From Limnanthes douglasii subsp. nivea (taxonomy: Eukaryota; Streptophyta; Magnoliopsida; Brassicales; Limnanthaceae), in the NCBI GenBank assembly GCA_036936605.1, contig JAUPFV010000001.1, positions 150,704,187 through 150,768,186 on the forward strand: 64,000 nt of DNA, given 5' to 3'. Positions 20,744-34,196 of the stretch are shown piece after piece. Position 1 is the first letter of the stretch, and each line of letters starts with the position of its first letter. Made by a program: the position numbers and the translations under genes. The notes beneath the pieces are model-generated. The model saw nothing but the letters and a program-made list of their open reading frames with translations. It was not told the DNA's origin and searched no databases.

Positions 20744-21154
20744 AGGTCACTTTGGAGTCAGTTGGAAGATGACTATTTGAAGAAAGCCTCCATAGAAGTA
20801 GGGAGAATCTACAAGAATAAATAGGGTAAACACTACTTGGAGGCAATGTTATGCCAGATGTATTTCCTATACGGCAGGGATGGTGTCAAGCTGTCTAAGA
20901 TTTCAAGACGTTTGGATGAGGTCAAAACTAGGTGGACCTATCTAGTGAAATTTCGTGTACACCTAGTTTCCAACCTCAATGACGAGGAACATCATGTTGC
21001 GTTTAAATTTTTCAACTGCCAAGTCACCGCTACTTTAACAGAGGAGCAGCTGGATGTTGTCCATGCCTACATATTTACCATCAGGGAAGAGGAAATGTGT
21101 GTTGTAGCGGTGGAATACCAGATTTCAAAAGATGAAAGGAAGTTGATGAAATAG
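20744..21154 (+). pseudogene. Small MULE-associated protein C, broken tandem relative of A
   Basis: The frame reads LEDDYLKKASIEVGRIYK, then an in-frame TAG at 20,822-20,824, then HYLEAMLCQMYFLYG and RRLDEVKTRWTYLVKF, stopping at a TAG (21,152-21,154). Aligned with gene A, the acidic DEDY start, the LCxMYxxY motif and the R-x-DEVK-x-RW/Y helix fall at the same spacing (30 versus 31 residues from DEDY to LC). The 3' flanks of A and C are also homologous, so they are old tandem duplicates. The nonsense codon makes C a probable pseudogene. It converges on the old minus-strand MULE transposase. Confidence 0.65.
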
Positions 21155-21370
21155 AACTGGTCTGACAAACTTCATTGACTAAGAGTTATCGCAAATGCTT
21201 CCCTTAGTTGTTGTTTCAGTTTATGCTTTCCTTGATTGTTGTTTGAGTTTTTATGATTTCCTCAGTTGCTGTTTGAGTTTTATGGTTTCCTAAGTTGTTG
21301 TTAGACATGTTTTTAGTCAATTTTTTCTTTTTCTTTTTATTTTGCATCCATTTTTCAGTAGTAATGTTAA
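21155..21370. repeat. 3' flank of gene C, paralogous to the MULE insertion site
   Basis: Repeats of GTTGTTGTTTGAGTTTTTATGATTTCCT (about 30 bp, three copies) are followed by GACATGTTTTTAGTCAATTTTTT. The same series occurs at 14,870-14,992, where it is interrupted by the 5.4-kb MULE and resumes at 20,407. This is therefore the related empty site. Confidence 0.85.
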
Positions 21371-21699
21371 ATGATTAAAGTATAATATTCATAAAAAAAA
21401 GTTTGGAAACCTGAAAAATAAAAAAATTGAAAACGAAAATATTTCCAATAGTCTTGAACATAATTGCGGGCTCCACCTTCGTGATTTGAACATACTAGAA
21501 AATGTTGAGTTCGCGAGTTAAACAAAATCGTGAACTCTGCGTTCGAATTTGTGACTATGGATTTATGTTTTGGCTATTTTTTTATTAAATTTACAAGAAT
21601 TTTGCCAATTTTTTTTCCTGAAATAACTAAAAAAATATAGATAATAATGTCTTATAATAAACCTTAAAGTCCAAACGATAATGAAATTAAATTAAAGTA

Positions 21700-24240
21700 T
21701 TCGTCCACGCGATATAGAAAAGCAAGAAACACGTGTACTTAATGATTGTTCTCTGCTCAAATCGAAAAAGTGTGATGGATCTTCGCGTGCGGTCGATGTC
21801 TATGCGGGCTTGATTTGATGATATTTGTTGAATCGTTTTTTGAACGGTATTTCCTAACCGGTTACGACTTCGTATAAGATTGTTAGAGTGATACTTGGTA
21901 TACGATACACTGATATCTAGTGGCTATCATTAAGCCGTAGTCGAGTAATGTCATCTAATGCCAATTACCATTCACATACATTTCAAAGACGTCCAACCTT
22001 TTTACTAGGTTATCTACACGTTGTGCACCATCGAACAGTTTTCCCATAGATCGTATCGATCTTGAAATTCGGTGATCAAATCCCATCTCACTTGTTACCA
22101 TGAATCGACATTACCGTAATTAGTTAAAGCTACGACCCGAAATCCGCAATTACTATTAGGAGATATGTCTTCGACACTAGAAATGTACTCATGTAAATAG
22201 TTGGGAAACCAACTCTCGTAACCGCTAAAATATTTGACATTGACCGATTTTTTTGATCGAGTCATTTTCTCTTTCTTTAGTTGAGATTGAGCCTTGGATT
22301 TTGCTTTGGGTACTAAAAATGCTTTAGCTATCGAGGTAGTCGTGCTAGCTATCGTACCGGGATTGCTAGCACCTAAAATGCAATCATTCAAACTCGGATG
22401 GGTTCCGTTTAGTTGATTTGTCTGGACCGATGTTTTTCTTACCTTTAGTGATAACCGGCTCCTTAGGATCCAAAACATGACTTTCCGCGGGATCTAGGAT
22501 TTACATCATCCTATTTATGATGTGATCTTGCACATGTGGATCATAAGCCCGAATGTTACTATCTATTAAGAAGAGTTTTTTGTAACCTGATCTTTGTTAC
22601 CAACGTTATCCCTAGGTTTGATATTTAAAGTACTCCAATAAACATCACATTCATCCTTTTAAATCTATATACCTTCTTTCTCGATCATAGCTAACTCGCA
22701 TGCACACTGTAAATTATGTGTTTTCCTAATAACACAACCACATATGGTGGGAGTGAACCATATTTCCCCGACCGTTTTAAAAAAAATTCTTTATTAATTC
22801 TATGAACGTACATGAAAGTTTCCTTTTATTTTGTTATAGATATCCCCCTAGACGCGTGTCTAGGACGAAACCTACTTTGTTCGAATGATTCAAAAATGTT
22901 AGAGTGTTGAGCGTGAAGCAACGAAGGAACATGCATTCTTCGCCTTATAACATAAGATTAAATTAATTAGAAGTCTATCACTTAATACTGAAAACTAATG
23001 TATGAAGATGATCATATAACTCATTGATTGCTAATCCGAGTGTCCAAATGTTTATATTTTTTTGTGTGGATATTAAGAAATTTGGGTCCATAATATTTAT
23101 CCATTGTTTAATAACATAATCGACAACCATCGGACAAAAGGCGTAGACGTGGTGTAACTTGGTAAAGTTTTTGTTATAATCTTTGATCATTTCCGAACAG
23201 AAAACCGATCCATAAAATTTGAGGAACTCATTGGCCATGTTCGCTTTGGGCAAAACTTTCTTAGTGTATGATCAAATATTCTTATTAATATGCAAAGTGC
23301 ATAGCATATTAGTGGCATCTGGAAATATGTCCTCGATAGCGCTCATTAAAGCCTACTCCCTATCGATGACGATAATATTAGGCAATGCGCACATGTTATT
23401 CGTCATCACGCTCCTTAGAACGCTCAATCCCGATGTGTAGTTCTCTTGCTTTTTGGAGCTCAAAAAAACAAAAGCGATACAAAAAGTCTTCTTCGTCGAA
23501 GTTTGGCCAACTATTTCTAGCAAAGACATCTTATACCTTGTAGTCTTATACGTGTTATCCATTATAAGAACTTGAGGAAAAGTGCGCAATAAACCGATGC
23601 TTGTAGGATGCGAAAAACAACTTGAGAATCTCGTCCGTTGCTTCGTTAGTTCGCTCCCAAACAAAGTACTCGTGTTGTTTTAACTTAGCAAACAAGTATT
23701 GCATTTGGGTCGTGCCTGCTTTATCGACTAAATTGTGTTTTTGACGCATGTTGTAGATCGTACGCATACTAGATATATTTTCTTAGTCTCTAAGCTTCAA
23801 ACTTCTGTATATTTCTCTTGGTTGAGAACCGACTCCCGTTTGACTACGAACAAACGCCTCTTCTTCAACTTTTAGTCTACCGGCTCGTGAATGACCATCC
23901 AAGTGTAAAAATGGTTGGTGTTATGTTTCCCGTTTACCACTACCAATTTCAAAGAACTGAGTAGTTCTATGATCGGTTTTTAACAAGAACGAACAACCAC
24001 ATTTTTTCAATGAACATTCTCGACGCTTCTTAACAACCCCGATTTGGGGTTATGTGTGTAAACACCTTGCCTCTCGTACCTAAAATACATCCTTGGAGTT
24101 TTCCCATTTTTGCTACCGTCGTCGTCTTTATTCAAAACCAAAATGAATCCTAACTTGGTGCTTTCAGAATTAACCCATGAGACCAAATCAGATTTCGTAT
24201 ATAAAGTTTCCGTAGTAAAACTTTTCGTGTAACCGGCCAT
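21700..24240 (-). pseudogene. Old MULE transposase-OTU pseudogene
   Basis: On the minus strand: FAR1-like finger at 24,240-24,007 (KSFTTETLYTKSDLVSWV, RMYFRYERQGVY), MRTIYNMRQKHNLVDKAG at 23,767, then the DDE region with VLIMDNTYKTTRYKMSLLEI (about 23,580) and IIVIDRE followed by a stop (about 23,340), and a helical part at 23,253-22,978. The OTU part reads SPNSNCGFRVVALTNYG (about 22,150) and continues VTSEMGFDHRISRSI to about 21,850 in another frame. Many stops and shifts are present. The OTU Asp is replaced (NSNC instead of DGHC). It is the most diverged of the three copies and converges on gene C, repeating the two-gene layout. Confidence 0.82.
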
Positions 24241-24249
24241 CGAACATAT

Positions 24250-25350
24250 CGGTTGATTCGGTTCCTACAAAACACATGAAATTGTATCAAAATATACTTA
24301 ATTCTAATTAATTATATCGAAATCTGCTTAAATCCCGCATAATAGTACACGGAATTGACCAAAATATCGCCCGCGCATGAGAACTGGTTTGTGCAAAATC
24401 GCATACTTAAACTACCAAACTAAGTTACCAAATCGCGAACATATAATGCTCCGTTTTGACCAAATACCGTTCACGATTTGGTTCAAATCGAGCATTCTCT
24501 GTCTCTAATTTTTCCAAGAAGATCTATCTTTAATTCATGCACTATCCCGTTGTCTCTAATTTTTCCAAGAAGATCTATCTTTAATTCATGCACTATCTCG
24601 TGCTCTGGGCTCGCGGTTTATCTCTCCTAGCATGCGATACGTGTGTTTTTCGTGCTGAACTTAGAAAAAACATAAAAAATTTATACTTCAGTTTCAATAT
24701 AGTTTGTCAAAGACTCCTCCTGCTTTGGTGCAAAACCATTAACAATAAAAAATTGTCACTCAAGTTCACTCAAATCCATGTAAGATAAATTTATAATATT
24801 TTTAGTTTTAATTTTAAATCATTGTTTAGAAGTAGTTTGGTTGGAGAAGAAAGGTTAAAATTGCCTTTTTTTTATGAAAAATTGGTTTTCCGACAAAAAA
24901 AAATCAAAATACCTTGGTTTCGAGGATTCGTTATAAAAAAAATTGGACATCATTTTAGCCTTGCGCAATAAAAAAATATTGTTTTCCATCTTAATACAAT
25001 ATATTTAGATAAATTATATTTTAAATTAAAATTTCAAATAGTTACGCTTTCAATACTTGCAATAGGGTTTCACATGCTCATGACGAACCAAGCCAAACCA
25101 AATCTTTGCCACAAAGCAAAGCAAACCGAACAGATGAATGAATTGAAAATTATCATTTTCATATCAATCTCGCGGATTACTCAACAAGGACAAAACAAAA
25201 ACAAAATAGAACAGAAACCACAGCAACTTCTAACGAACAAATAACAAAACTATTATACTGAAATGCGTTAAGAGGGCATTTACAATCTGTACTATACAAA
25301 CACTACATATTTGAAAAAGAAACTGGTCAACTTAAGGGGCAGATCAACAA
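24250..25350. other. Interval without a recognisable gene, with a 50-bp tandem duplication
   Basis: At 24,340-24,490 there are CGCGAAC/TTCACGATTTGG phrases like those at 11,850-12,075. At about 24,505-24,600 the segment TGTCTCTAATTTTTCCAAGA...CACTATC(C/T)CGT is duplicated in tandem. The rest, up to the stop of the TBC gene, is AT-rich and includes that gene's 3' UTR. Confidence 0.6.
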
Positions 25351-25351
25351 T

Positions 25352-28300
25352 CTAAACTAGCCTTGATGGTTGTGTTCGCAACTTGTTTGCAACGTAGAGC
25401 AGATGACTGGCATTTGTTAGAGGATAGCTCTGAAGTAACTTCAGATTAGAAGTGAAATCCCCAGCCAGCAGCCGTCTCCTAACCAGAATCAACATTGCAC
25501 AACATATCCGTAGTAAAGTCTCCTACAGTGAATAACAACTTTCGGTTACAGGTCCTCTATATACTTCCTTCTATAATGCATTTTACGCACAGTAGACTTG
25601 GATGATTAGTGACACATTATAATTTCAAGTTTCGCATATTTTATTTATTTTCACCATAATATAATATATAACCAAATTAACTTCAGAATAGTCTTGATGG
25701 TACACATTATACCTACCTACAATAAGCAATACAATGAGAGATGGAAAAAAAAACTTTTAATCCTACCTGCGGGCCTTCGGGGTCACTTAATAGTGTATCC
25801 CAAATGTGAAGGCTGTCCGTAAAACTGAACTCTTGAGTCAAAAGGAGAGTAATCCATCTAAATGCATAAAACTGGGGATTTACCTGCAATTATTGAATAT
25901 TATGAGACATTGAGATTTCGACAAAACTTAATAATTCTAACCAACCTATATAAGGATTTATGAAAAAATCATACACAAACACAAATGAGATGAAATACAA
26001 TCGTGAAGAGCGACCCAAATATGTGAAGTAAGAAGTAATATATTACTTGCATCACAAACATTGCGAACTGTAAGAAAATAGTTCCCATTATCTATCATAG
26101 ATATGGTGTATTCATGCCAAAACCTCAATCTTCTTTTTCATGCTTATATAATGAGAGCCTAAATAGCTATCTGAAGTGAAATTTTACTTTTACTTTGCAA
26201 GGGGTTGTTTGATGCCAACAGCTATTTGGCTTATAGGCTTATTAACAAAAAAAGAATAAAGATTTGGTACAGTCTATCTTTCTACTCTTACAATAGTAAG
26301 GTTTTTTACGTTTGTCAGATAAAAATCTAAAGACTGTAGCATTTGCTGAAGTTGATATTTTACTTTCACTTTGCAAGGGGTTGTTTGACGCCAACAGCTA
26401 TTTGGCTTATAGGCTTATAAACAAAAAAAGTAAATATTTGGTAGGGTCTATCTTCCTAGTCTTACAATAGCTAGTTTTTTCTGTTTATCGGATCAAAAAA
26501 CCTAAAAAGCTAACACCAATGTCTTTAATTTTAAAATAATTTATTCTATAACTTCTCCAACTCTTTTTCCGACACTTCTTTTCACCTCATCCTTTGGTTT
26601 ACTGGTTTTCATAAAAAATACTCCCGCCGTTTCCAATTAACAGTCATTTTAGAAAAAAAACCAAATTCCTAATTAAATGTCGTTTTAAAGTTACCAATGT
26701 AGGATTAATTAAAAATAATTATAATACTCTAGTCTTTACTCCAAGTAAAGAATGATATTTCTTTGTATATTGAAAAGACACATTATTACCTATCTTTCTT
26801 ATTTTTTATAAAAAAGTAAAGTAATTATTACGACCTTTAATATCTGTGTCAATAGCTAAAACAGCGATTAATTTGGAACGGATTGAGTACTGTTTTTCAA
26901 AGATTTCGTTTTCTATTTTATCTACCGTTGTTAAATAAAAAGTTGATTTTTATTAGACACCAAAAAACCTATATGGCTTTTTCTACAATTTTCTTATTTA
27001 CTTGTCTTATGCTAAACTTTTGGATAAGCTAGGCACCAAACAACAATCCTATCTCTTACTTTGGTTGTGACTTCTAAATGGCGCCAAAGTTCTTCATCGT
27101 GCTCTTTCAAAAGCTGTGATAGCTTTGCAATCGTAGCACGTATTCCCACAACACTGTTGTCCAATTGTTGACAGAAATGATCTCGAAATCCGCTCAGTAC
27201 TTCAACAAAACAAAAGAATGTATCCGCTTCCGCATATACCTGCACAAATTAGGATGCGATAAGAGAAAGTTACTGAAATGTCATTGTATGCACCATGAAC
27301 GAGACATTTAGATGAAAGAATGCAGGAAAGAATACGGTCAACTATAATTCTTTTAAAGATCATAAATTCAAGACAACTAGACAATCGCTCTACTTTTAAT
27401 TTGCAACTATTGTACTTTACAGCTTAAATAATACATTGCGTGACTGATAGATATTTGATTCTTCTATCCAAACACTTTCATTTGATTTTCTTGTTTAAAT
27501 GCCTTGTTTCTCTCGTTCCAAGTCTTAAATTTAGATTTTCCATACAAAACAACTTAATAAGCCATTTGTAACCCATTATTACGTAGAAAAAACATATAAT
27601 TTACACTTCAACTTCAGGACGAGGAATATACATAATGCTCCAGAAACCCAAACCAAATAAAACGACAGCTGCATCAAATTTTATTGACATTTTTGTGGTT
27701 GGAGTTGATGGACTTAAAAACACCTTACTGATTAACACTTGACACCGACATTAACCTTCAAAGGTGATCAATTCATATATTACCATAAAACTTGAAGACC
27801 TTACCGTCCAAAAAATATTATGGCCCCGCTTCATTTAACTGCCGAAGACTAATGCTAAACAGTTGGGAAACCATAGCTTCTGAATAGTAAATTATGTATT
27901 TCACCCCACTACTTTTGTGCAAAGATCAAACAAAAACATAAATAACCAGTAAAATGAGTATAATTAGCTACATCCTGATTCTTAAAGTATTAATTAATCT
28001 CATGTTTTCTAGTAGAAATTGACAGCCCCAGCGCTTTGTCAGTTTATTCATGTGTCCAACTATATGATTGATGTTATTTGTCTAAACTCAATCCATATTC
28101 AATACATATATCTATATAATTTTACCGTAACAATGCTCAAATCACAGGGTTGACTTAGAAAAAAAATAACAGTAAGAGCATAGGAATGGAAGTATAACAA
28201 AAAATGTTGTAAATTCTGAAGAGCCGGTATAAAGCACATCAAGAACATATTCACCAATCAATATAGAAGTAAGCTACCAAGATTTGCTGGATTAAACTAA

Positions 28301-31300
28301 GATTTGCTTTATACCTGACTACCTATGGCTATACTTCTAACAAAATCAATATAGAAGTAAGCTACTACCAATAATTATGGCCAGATAGTCTGAAAATAAA
28401 AGCAATAAATTCACCAATCAAACAGAACTAAACTTCTGTCCCTGAAGAAACAAGAATGGAAGCACATTTGACAATAGAAACGGGATTGTTAAAGACTGGT
28501 CGACTCACCGCATTTTCTTCATCCGTGTCATTTTTAAATACATAGAAAATAGGTGCCAGTATCTCATTCATTCCTTGAACATATCTGATGCCCGGATTTA
28601 ACTTCGCAAACACAATCAGTATGTTCTTCAACGCTTCCTGAAGGTGCAACATATAGGTGAGGTGGTATTCATCAACTTTATGCTAAAACTAAAGCCTAAA
28701 GCAAAAAACATACCTGATTAGATTTTGCAACTGATGTATCTCCAGAGAAAAAGGGTATGTCTGGATGAGTGCGTTTTACATCTCGGTCAATTTGTTCCAA
28801 AATCTCTGTGTCCTGCAGAATGACCAAAGTAACAGTTACTTTTTGTTTAATACAGCTGAAAATTATATCGACCAGTTAAAAATTAACCTCATTAATCGAT
28901 ATAAACTTAGATTTAATGTCATGGAAAGAGTGGGTTATTCATAAAACAGTGCTAGAAGTGCAATTAAGTCTTGTTTATTCAAATGGTATACATACATGCT
29001 TCGTATGCAAGACAATGCATCACAAACTGATTCCAACAAAGTGGTAAGCTTCCTACCAAAAAATAGATGTATCTCGAATTAACTTTTTGTATGTATTTTC
29101 TACCACAAATATCTCCATTAAATCTGCCTAAGTCAAATTATCAGGCAGCAGCAACAAATGTATCCAGCATAGATATCTAATGAGAGAATTAGACAATAAT
29201 TCCAAGGCGAAGCAAAACCAGAGGCAACTGATATAGGCAAGAAAATGTACAGGACCAAAAGTCAAGCCAAAAGTCAAGGGCCCTCGGTAGTATAATCAAT
29301 ACATCCAGCCCATGTATTTACAAGGAAAGGAAAAGAAGATTTCTAAGATAAAAAATCAAATATGATCACATGCCATAAGCTTGTACACTTAATTTGCAGG
29401 GCATGAAAACAATTCGACTGAAGAAGTATCCCAAAAAGAAAATTAAGAAGCAAAGCCACAAACTTCAACCTAGCAACATACAACATAAGCAAACATCAGT
29501 ACTGATTTAGCATCACTATAGTTACAGACATATCTATATAGATATTACCTTCATCTAAAAAAATAAGGCTTTGTATACAAGATTCTGCTAAGTTAATATT
29601 TTTTAACTAACTTAAATAAGGACTTGACTGCAGAGGATTATTTAACAGTTTTATACAGTATTTCCTAAGAAAGTAGTGTTTTCTTGTGTCTAATTTCTTC
29701 GTATTATTTTAAAGATACACGAGGCAAGCACTCAAATTTATAACAGACTGAAATAAAAAACAGTTAATCTCTTGACAATAGTATAACCGAGTAGCAAAAG
29801 CTATATTTTGAATTCTATTTGAAACAAACAAAAATACAAAGTTCAGATAAGGCATTTAAAACTTGATGTCCAAAGTCTGCTCAGTCTGATACCTGGAAAT
29901 ACTTATTCCATACGCTAGAGTTCCCAAGGCACAAAGGATGATCTTCATGAGTTAGTTCTGATCTCGAAAGCACACACCTACTTTCAGATTTTGGTTCCTC
30001 ATTGTCCACCCCCCTCGATTTTTCCAGTCTTCTCGTGATTTCTGACTAACTAGCCAGAGAAACTTTTAGAAATTTGAATACATTATAGGACAAAACAAAA
30101 GGGAAACGGAAAGGAAATACTGTATATAAGCATATGCATATATTACTCCTTTAACACTAGATTATTTTTCCCATTCAAATTCCTAATATCTCGTTCTCTC
30201 TCAGGGGCAGAATACTGCTTATAAAAGCCAAAGAAGCTTTTGATCTTAAGCCTTCCAAAACATACAATGGCAAATTGAAAGTATTTTCTGTTTTACGACA
30301 TTTCAAACTGCAGATTATTGGTTGGTTAGTGATTACAAGTGTCCTGACTATTCTAGCCTATACCAAATATTTTTCTGGACGCATTATGATGTAGCCTCCT
30401 TATATAACATGCTACTGCTTCCAACCATGTTACAATCTGAGCCAGATTTTTGTTTATAAGGTAAAGCTATAGACTTGCACATGTCTTCTATTATATTCAT
30501 CACGTAAGCATCATCATCTACAAAAACTATAGACAACGTATTACACTTCTGACTCACAGGATTCATCAAAAGATCCTCCTTGAAAAGCTTGTACTGTGAC
30601 CTCTTCTTAGCCAATTCCGAAGACCAAAGAGAACGGTCAGGCGGTAGATACCCCAGTAAAAGCTGCCAAAATCAATCAGTCAAATGAAAATAAGGCAATA
30701 GACACACACAGTTCATATTTCAAGAATTGCATGCATATTTCCGCTAAAGGGAAAACAGACGTAGAGCTTATACCTTCCAGAGAGTAGCGCGAATGGCAGC
30801 AGGAACAAGTATACCCTCAGTCGCTATCCTCCTCAACTCTGTTGTATTAATCACTTTCTTGGACAACTAACAACATCAATAAGCACAGAAACCCTAAATC
30901 AAACCACACTCCTAGATACATAACAGAAACCTAGTTTTACTTCGATTTAATTTAAGAGTGAGCAAATATTAGAAACTGACCTCACAAACTAACTCCGCCT
31001 GTCGAGCAATATCTTCGGCGGAGGGCCCCGTAGAGCCGTCATTGTCATCCTTTCCACTGCTCTTTCCGTTTCGTGGATCTTTAATAGGCTCCGGTTTTGG
31101 CGACCGAGGAGGAAGAGAAGGGGGATCTTTTCTTTTAATGGCAGGAGGAATTCGCGGTGGCTCCACCTCGTATGTGGTGGCGGTAGATGAGGAGGTGTTA
31201 GTAGTGGCGGAGCTGCGGAGGAGGCGATCGTCGTTTGGAAGAGGAGGAGGGGATGACCACATGGAGCTGTTTAGCCATTCCGGTACTCGCTTCTTCACCA

Positions 31301-31301
31301 T
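25352..31301 (-). CDS. TBC-domain Rab GTPase-activating protein (TBC1D13/Gyp1-like), nine exons
   Basis: Exons: 31,301-30,981; 30,866-30,774; 30,662-30,558; 30,045-29,893; 28,812-28,714; 28,637-28,509; 27,239-27,060; 25,883-25,767; 25,522-25,352. All junctions are GT-AG and phase 0, giving 455 aa. A Pro/Ser-rich N-terminus (MVKKRVPEWLNSSMWS) is followed by the TBC domain, residues about 135-440. The arginine finger motif IxxDxxRT is IDRDVKRT in exon 5, and the glutamine finger YxQ is YVQGMNE in exon 6. Later parts FRDHFCQQLDNSVVGIR, LWRHLE and QFYAFRWITLLL match plant TBC1D13-type proteins in order. It should speed GTP hydrolysis on a Rab in membrane traffic; which Rab is unknown. There are no stops or shifts. 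It is the one clear host gene here. Intron 7 carries two MITE-like insertions. Confidence 0.95.
26199..27050. mobile_element. hAT-like non-autonomous element in TBC intron 7
   Basis: The left end GGGGTTGTTTGATGCCAAC (26,201) and the reverse complement of the right end, AGGATTGTTGTTTGGTGCC (27,050), form imperfect TIRs of the kind seen in plant hAT MITEs. A second left end with flank is repeated at 26,377, a 176-bp tandem duplication. TTACTTTG occurs beside both ends, though not exactly at the right border. The right end is 9 bp from the splice donor of exon 7. Confidence 0.55.
26621..26887. mobile_element. Stowaway-like MITE, 267 bp
   Basis: The termini CTCCCGCCGTTTCC and GGAACGGATTGAG are variants of the Stowaway consensus CTCCCTCCGTTCC. 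TA dinucleotides flank both ends (26,619-26,620 and 26,888-26,889). It is noncoding and lies inside the hAT-like element in intron 7, so it inserted later. Confidence 0.85.
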
Positions 31302-31500
31302 TGTACCTGTATCTATGGATATGTATATATCTGCAGTGAAGCTATAGAATCTGAAGGGAGGTTTAATGGAGGATTGAGTGATCTGTTTGTGTAGAAAGTT
31401 GTTTTTTCTGTAGGTTGGTGAAGAGAAGAAAGAGAAAGCGGTGAATCTCGAGGGACTATCGTAACAGGACGGTTAACTAATTAAATGAACAGCGAATCAC
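31302..31500 (-). promoter_or_regulatory. 5' UTR and proximal promoter of the TBC gene
   Basis: This is the sequence upstream of the ATG at 31,301, read on the minus strand. No clear TATA box is seen at a usual distance; a CT-rich leader is present, as in many plant housekeeping genes. Assignment rests on position. Confidence 0.4.
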
Positions 31501-34138
31501 GTATGTTGGCCGGGCAATATACGACTGTTCTTCTTTGCTTCTCGAATCTCACATTAAACCATTGCAAATTGCAAGGACAAACTATATTTTATACTAATTA
31601 TGTTGTCCGAGTCTTGTAATATATGCATATAGAATATATCTATTTGAGGTTAATTTTGATTTTTTTCCGTTATATAGTTGATTTTTTTTTTCATTATATA
31701 ATTGTCTATTTGAGGTTATTTTTTATTTTTTCCGTTATATAGTTGATTTTTTTTCATTATATAATTGTGGTTCATTTAATTTTTGGCTAATATTAAGAGG
31801 AAATGTATCCAAATACCAAATTTTACACTTTTTTTTAAATACCTCGAGTTTTAATACTTTTTCTGTGGGTGTATTTCCAATCTCATTCAATATCCAACTT
31901 TCTAAATAATATTTTAAATATTTATTTTTTATTTCCAACAACCATTTTTTATTTTTAAATTATAATTTTTCAGTTTGAAAAAAACGTTGGTATTTTTATT
32001 TTTATTTTTTAACTACAGTTTGAAAGATTGACATTTTTAAATAATAATAAAAAAATGTAAGAAAAATAAAATTTGGTTAAAAAATGAGAAACCGATTGTC
32101 CACAAATCTATTGGTAGTTTAACAATTTTGAGTATTAGTTGATAATTAGAGAATTGGCTAAGCAGAGATTTATATCCAATTAGAATGCATCATTCATTGA
32201 GATTTATATCCACGATGAATGAACAAATATAAGATTTTAACTTCTCAATATAAGTATATCATAAGTTGGAATGCATGATCCATTGAAATTTATAATATAC
32301 AAAATGTTGTAATTAGAAGTCCAATTATAAGATGTAATCTATTGTACATATATTGGACCAACTAGCAATTAATAGGGCCCCATATAACATTTAATGCAGA
32401 TATTAGTAAGATTGATGTAGGATCGTGAATGAGGCTCCCATCAATCTAACATTATAGATATTGGACCTTAAGAGCCCAATATTGTTATGATCATCCATCA
32501 ACGAGATATAGCATTCAAGTTGTATTGAGAATTATGTGTTAAAATACGTAATAAATAGAAAATATCAAGTTTTGAATACGATTTTATCTACTATTAAGGT
32601 GAAGTATTATATTAACAAGTATTAGACTATAAATAAGGATATTAACAATATATTTTATTCTACTATTTGCAATCTTATATTCCATCACACAACATCTTTC
32701 TAATATTAAAAATCTTAGAGTTAAACAGTTGTCGGCTATATAGAGCAATCAGATTATATCATTCAATAACCATATAAACATTTTTGCGTACTGCAAAAGG
32801 AAGATTAGAACTGTCAAACCGTGATCTGTAAACTCTTACATCTTTTATTATCTTGTCAATTTTTTGCTTTTGGTGTGGTCATTTCTATTTTACTGCCTAT
32901 ATAGTAAATATTATAATAATGATGACTACGAGTAAGCATATCTACATTTAATGAGTGTGTATATATATACATATATTCTTATACACATAAAATATTATTG
33001 GATGTATGTTTGTGTAAACTCTAATCATAAAATTGGTATATGTGTTGATTAGGAATTTTAATTTGATATCATTGTATGTATATTTCTCCCAAATCACCTC
33101 AGATAATTGATTCAGGTTTTGCAAAAAAAATAAAAAACCATTCTTTTGATTTAATTGATTATGTAGTTTGATGTTGAAACTGCATGTTTAAGATTCCTAT
33201 TAAATGACTTAGAAATATAGATTCTATTTTTTTAATTAATTGTATGTTTATATGTATCATGATGCATGCTTAAGGATTACGGTCTTTGTTATTTGTTTTC
33301 TTCCAAAAGTTATAGAAAATCCTAATTTAGTAAAACAAATAGGGTTTTCGATTCTAAAAATCAAGAGGTTATCACGACAAAGGGTTCATTATCACGATAA
33401 TACTTATGTAACAACAGTTGTATCCATGCGCTCATGTGAGATGTTGTGGTAACTAAGCTTCATAGGCTACAACGGAGTAAGACACATGTGTGGTGTCGTC
33501 CCATAATTATATCACAATTGTATTTTACACGTCACAAATGTGTATTGTTAAAAAAAACTGTATGACGACTGACATTTCACAGTGCTATATGATGTCACTA
33601 AAGTGTTGGTGTACCGCGCTCGATCTTAATTTTGTTTATATGTTTCATTGTATGTGTGTTTGTTGTCCTGAACTCTTTTAGATTTGTAATAAACTTTTAA
33701 ACACGTTAGTTTCAACAAATTATTTTAAGGATAACGTTGCATGTTTTAGGTATGATTCATTGTATCTTGTGTTAAGTGTTTTGAGGATTTACATTTATTT
33801 TGCCTCGTTATGTATGTGTTAAGTAAATATGTTGTGTGATTGTATGGCCTTCATGATGAGAAGTGATTACCCATTGTCGTTAAGCACTTGGACTCTCAGA
33901 TATATATGGACTGTTGTTGTCCATTCTCATGAACTATTTGTTTTCATTTTTAGGTTTGAAGCTTAAATGATATTCATATCCTTTAAGATGTATGAGTTCT
34001 TGAAGGGATATTTTATATCACGGATACGACTTTAGATTATCAAACTACAATTAGATACAACATTAAAAATATGTTCAATTAGGGAGACTAGTGTATTATC
34101 ACGATTTGAAATTTGAACACTCGAGAACTATATAATAA

Positions 34139-34196
<58 letters not shown>

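Noticed and set aside
30384..30614. Separate 76-codon gene in the TBC locus
   Set aside because: It is exon 3 of the TBC gene read through its GTGAGT donor into the intron.
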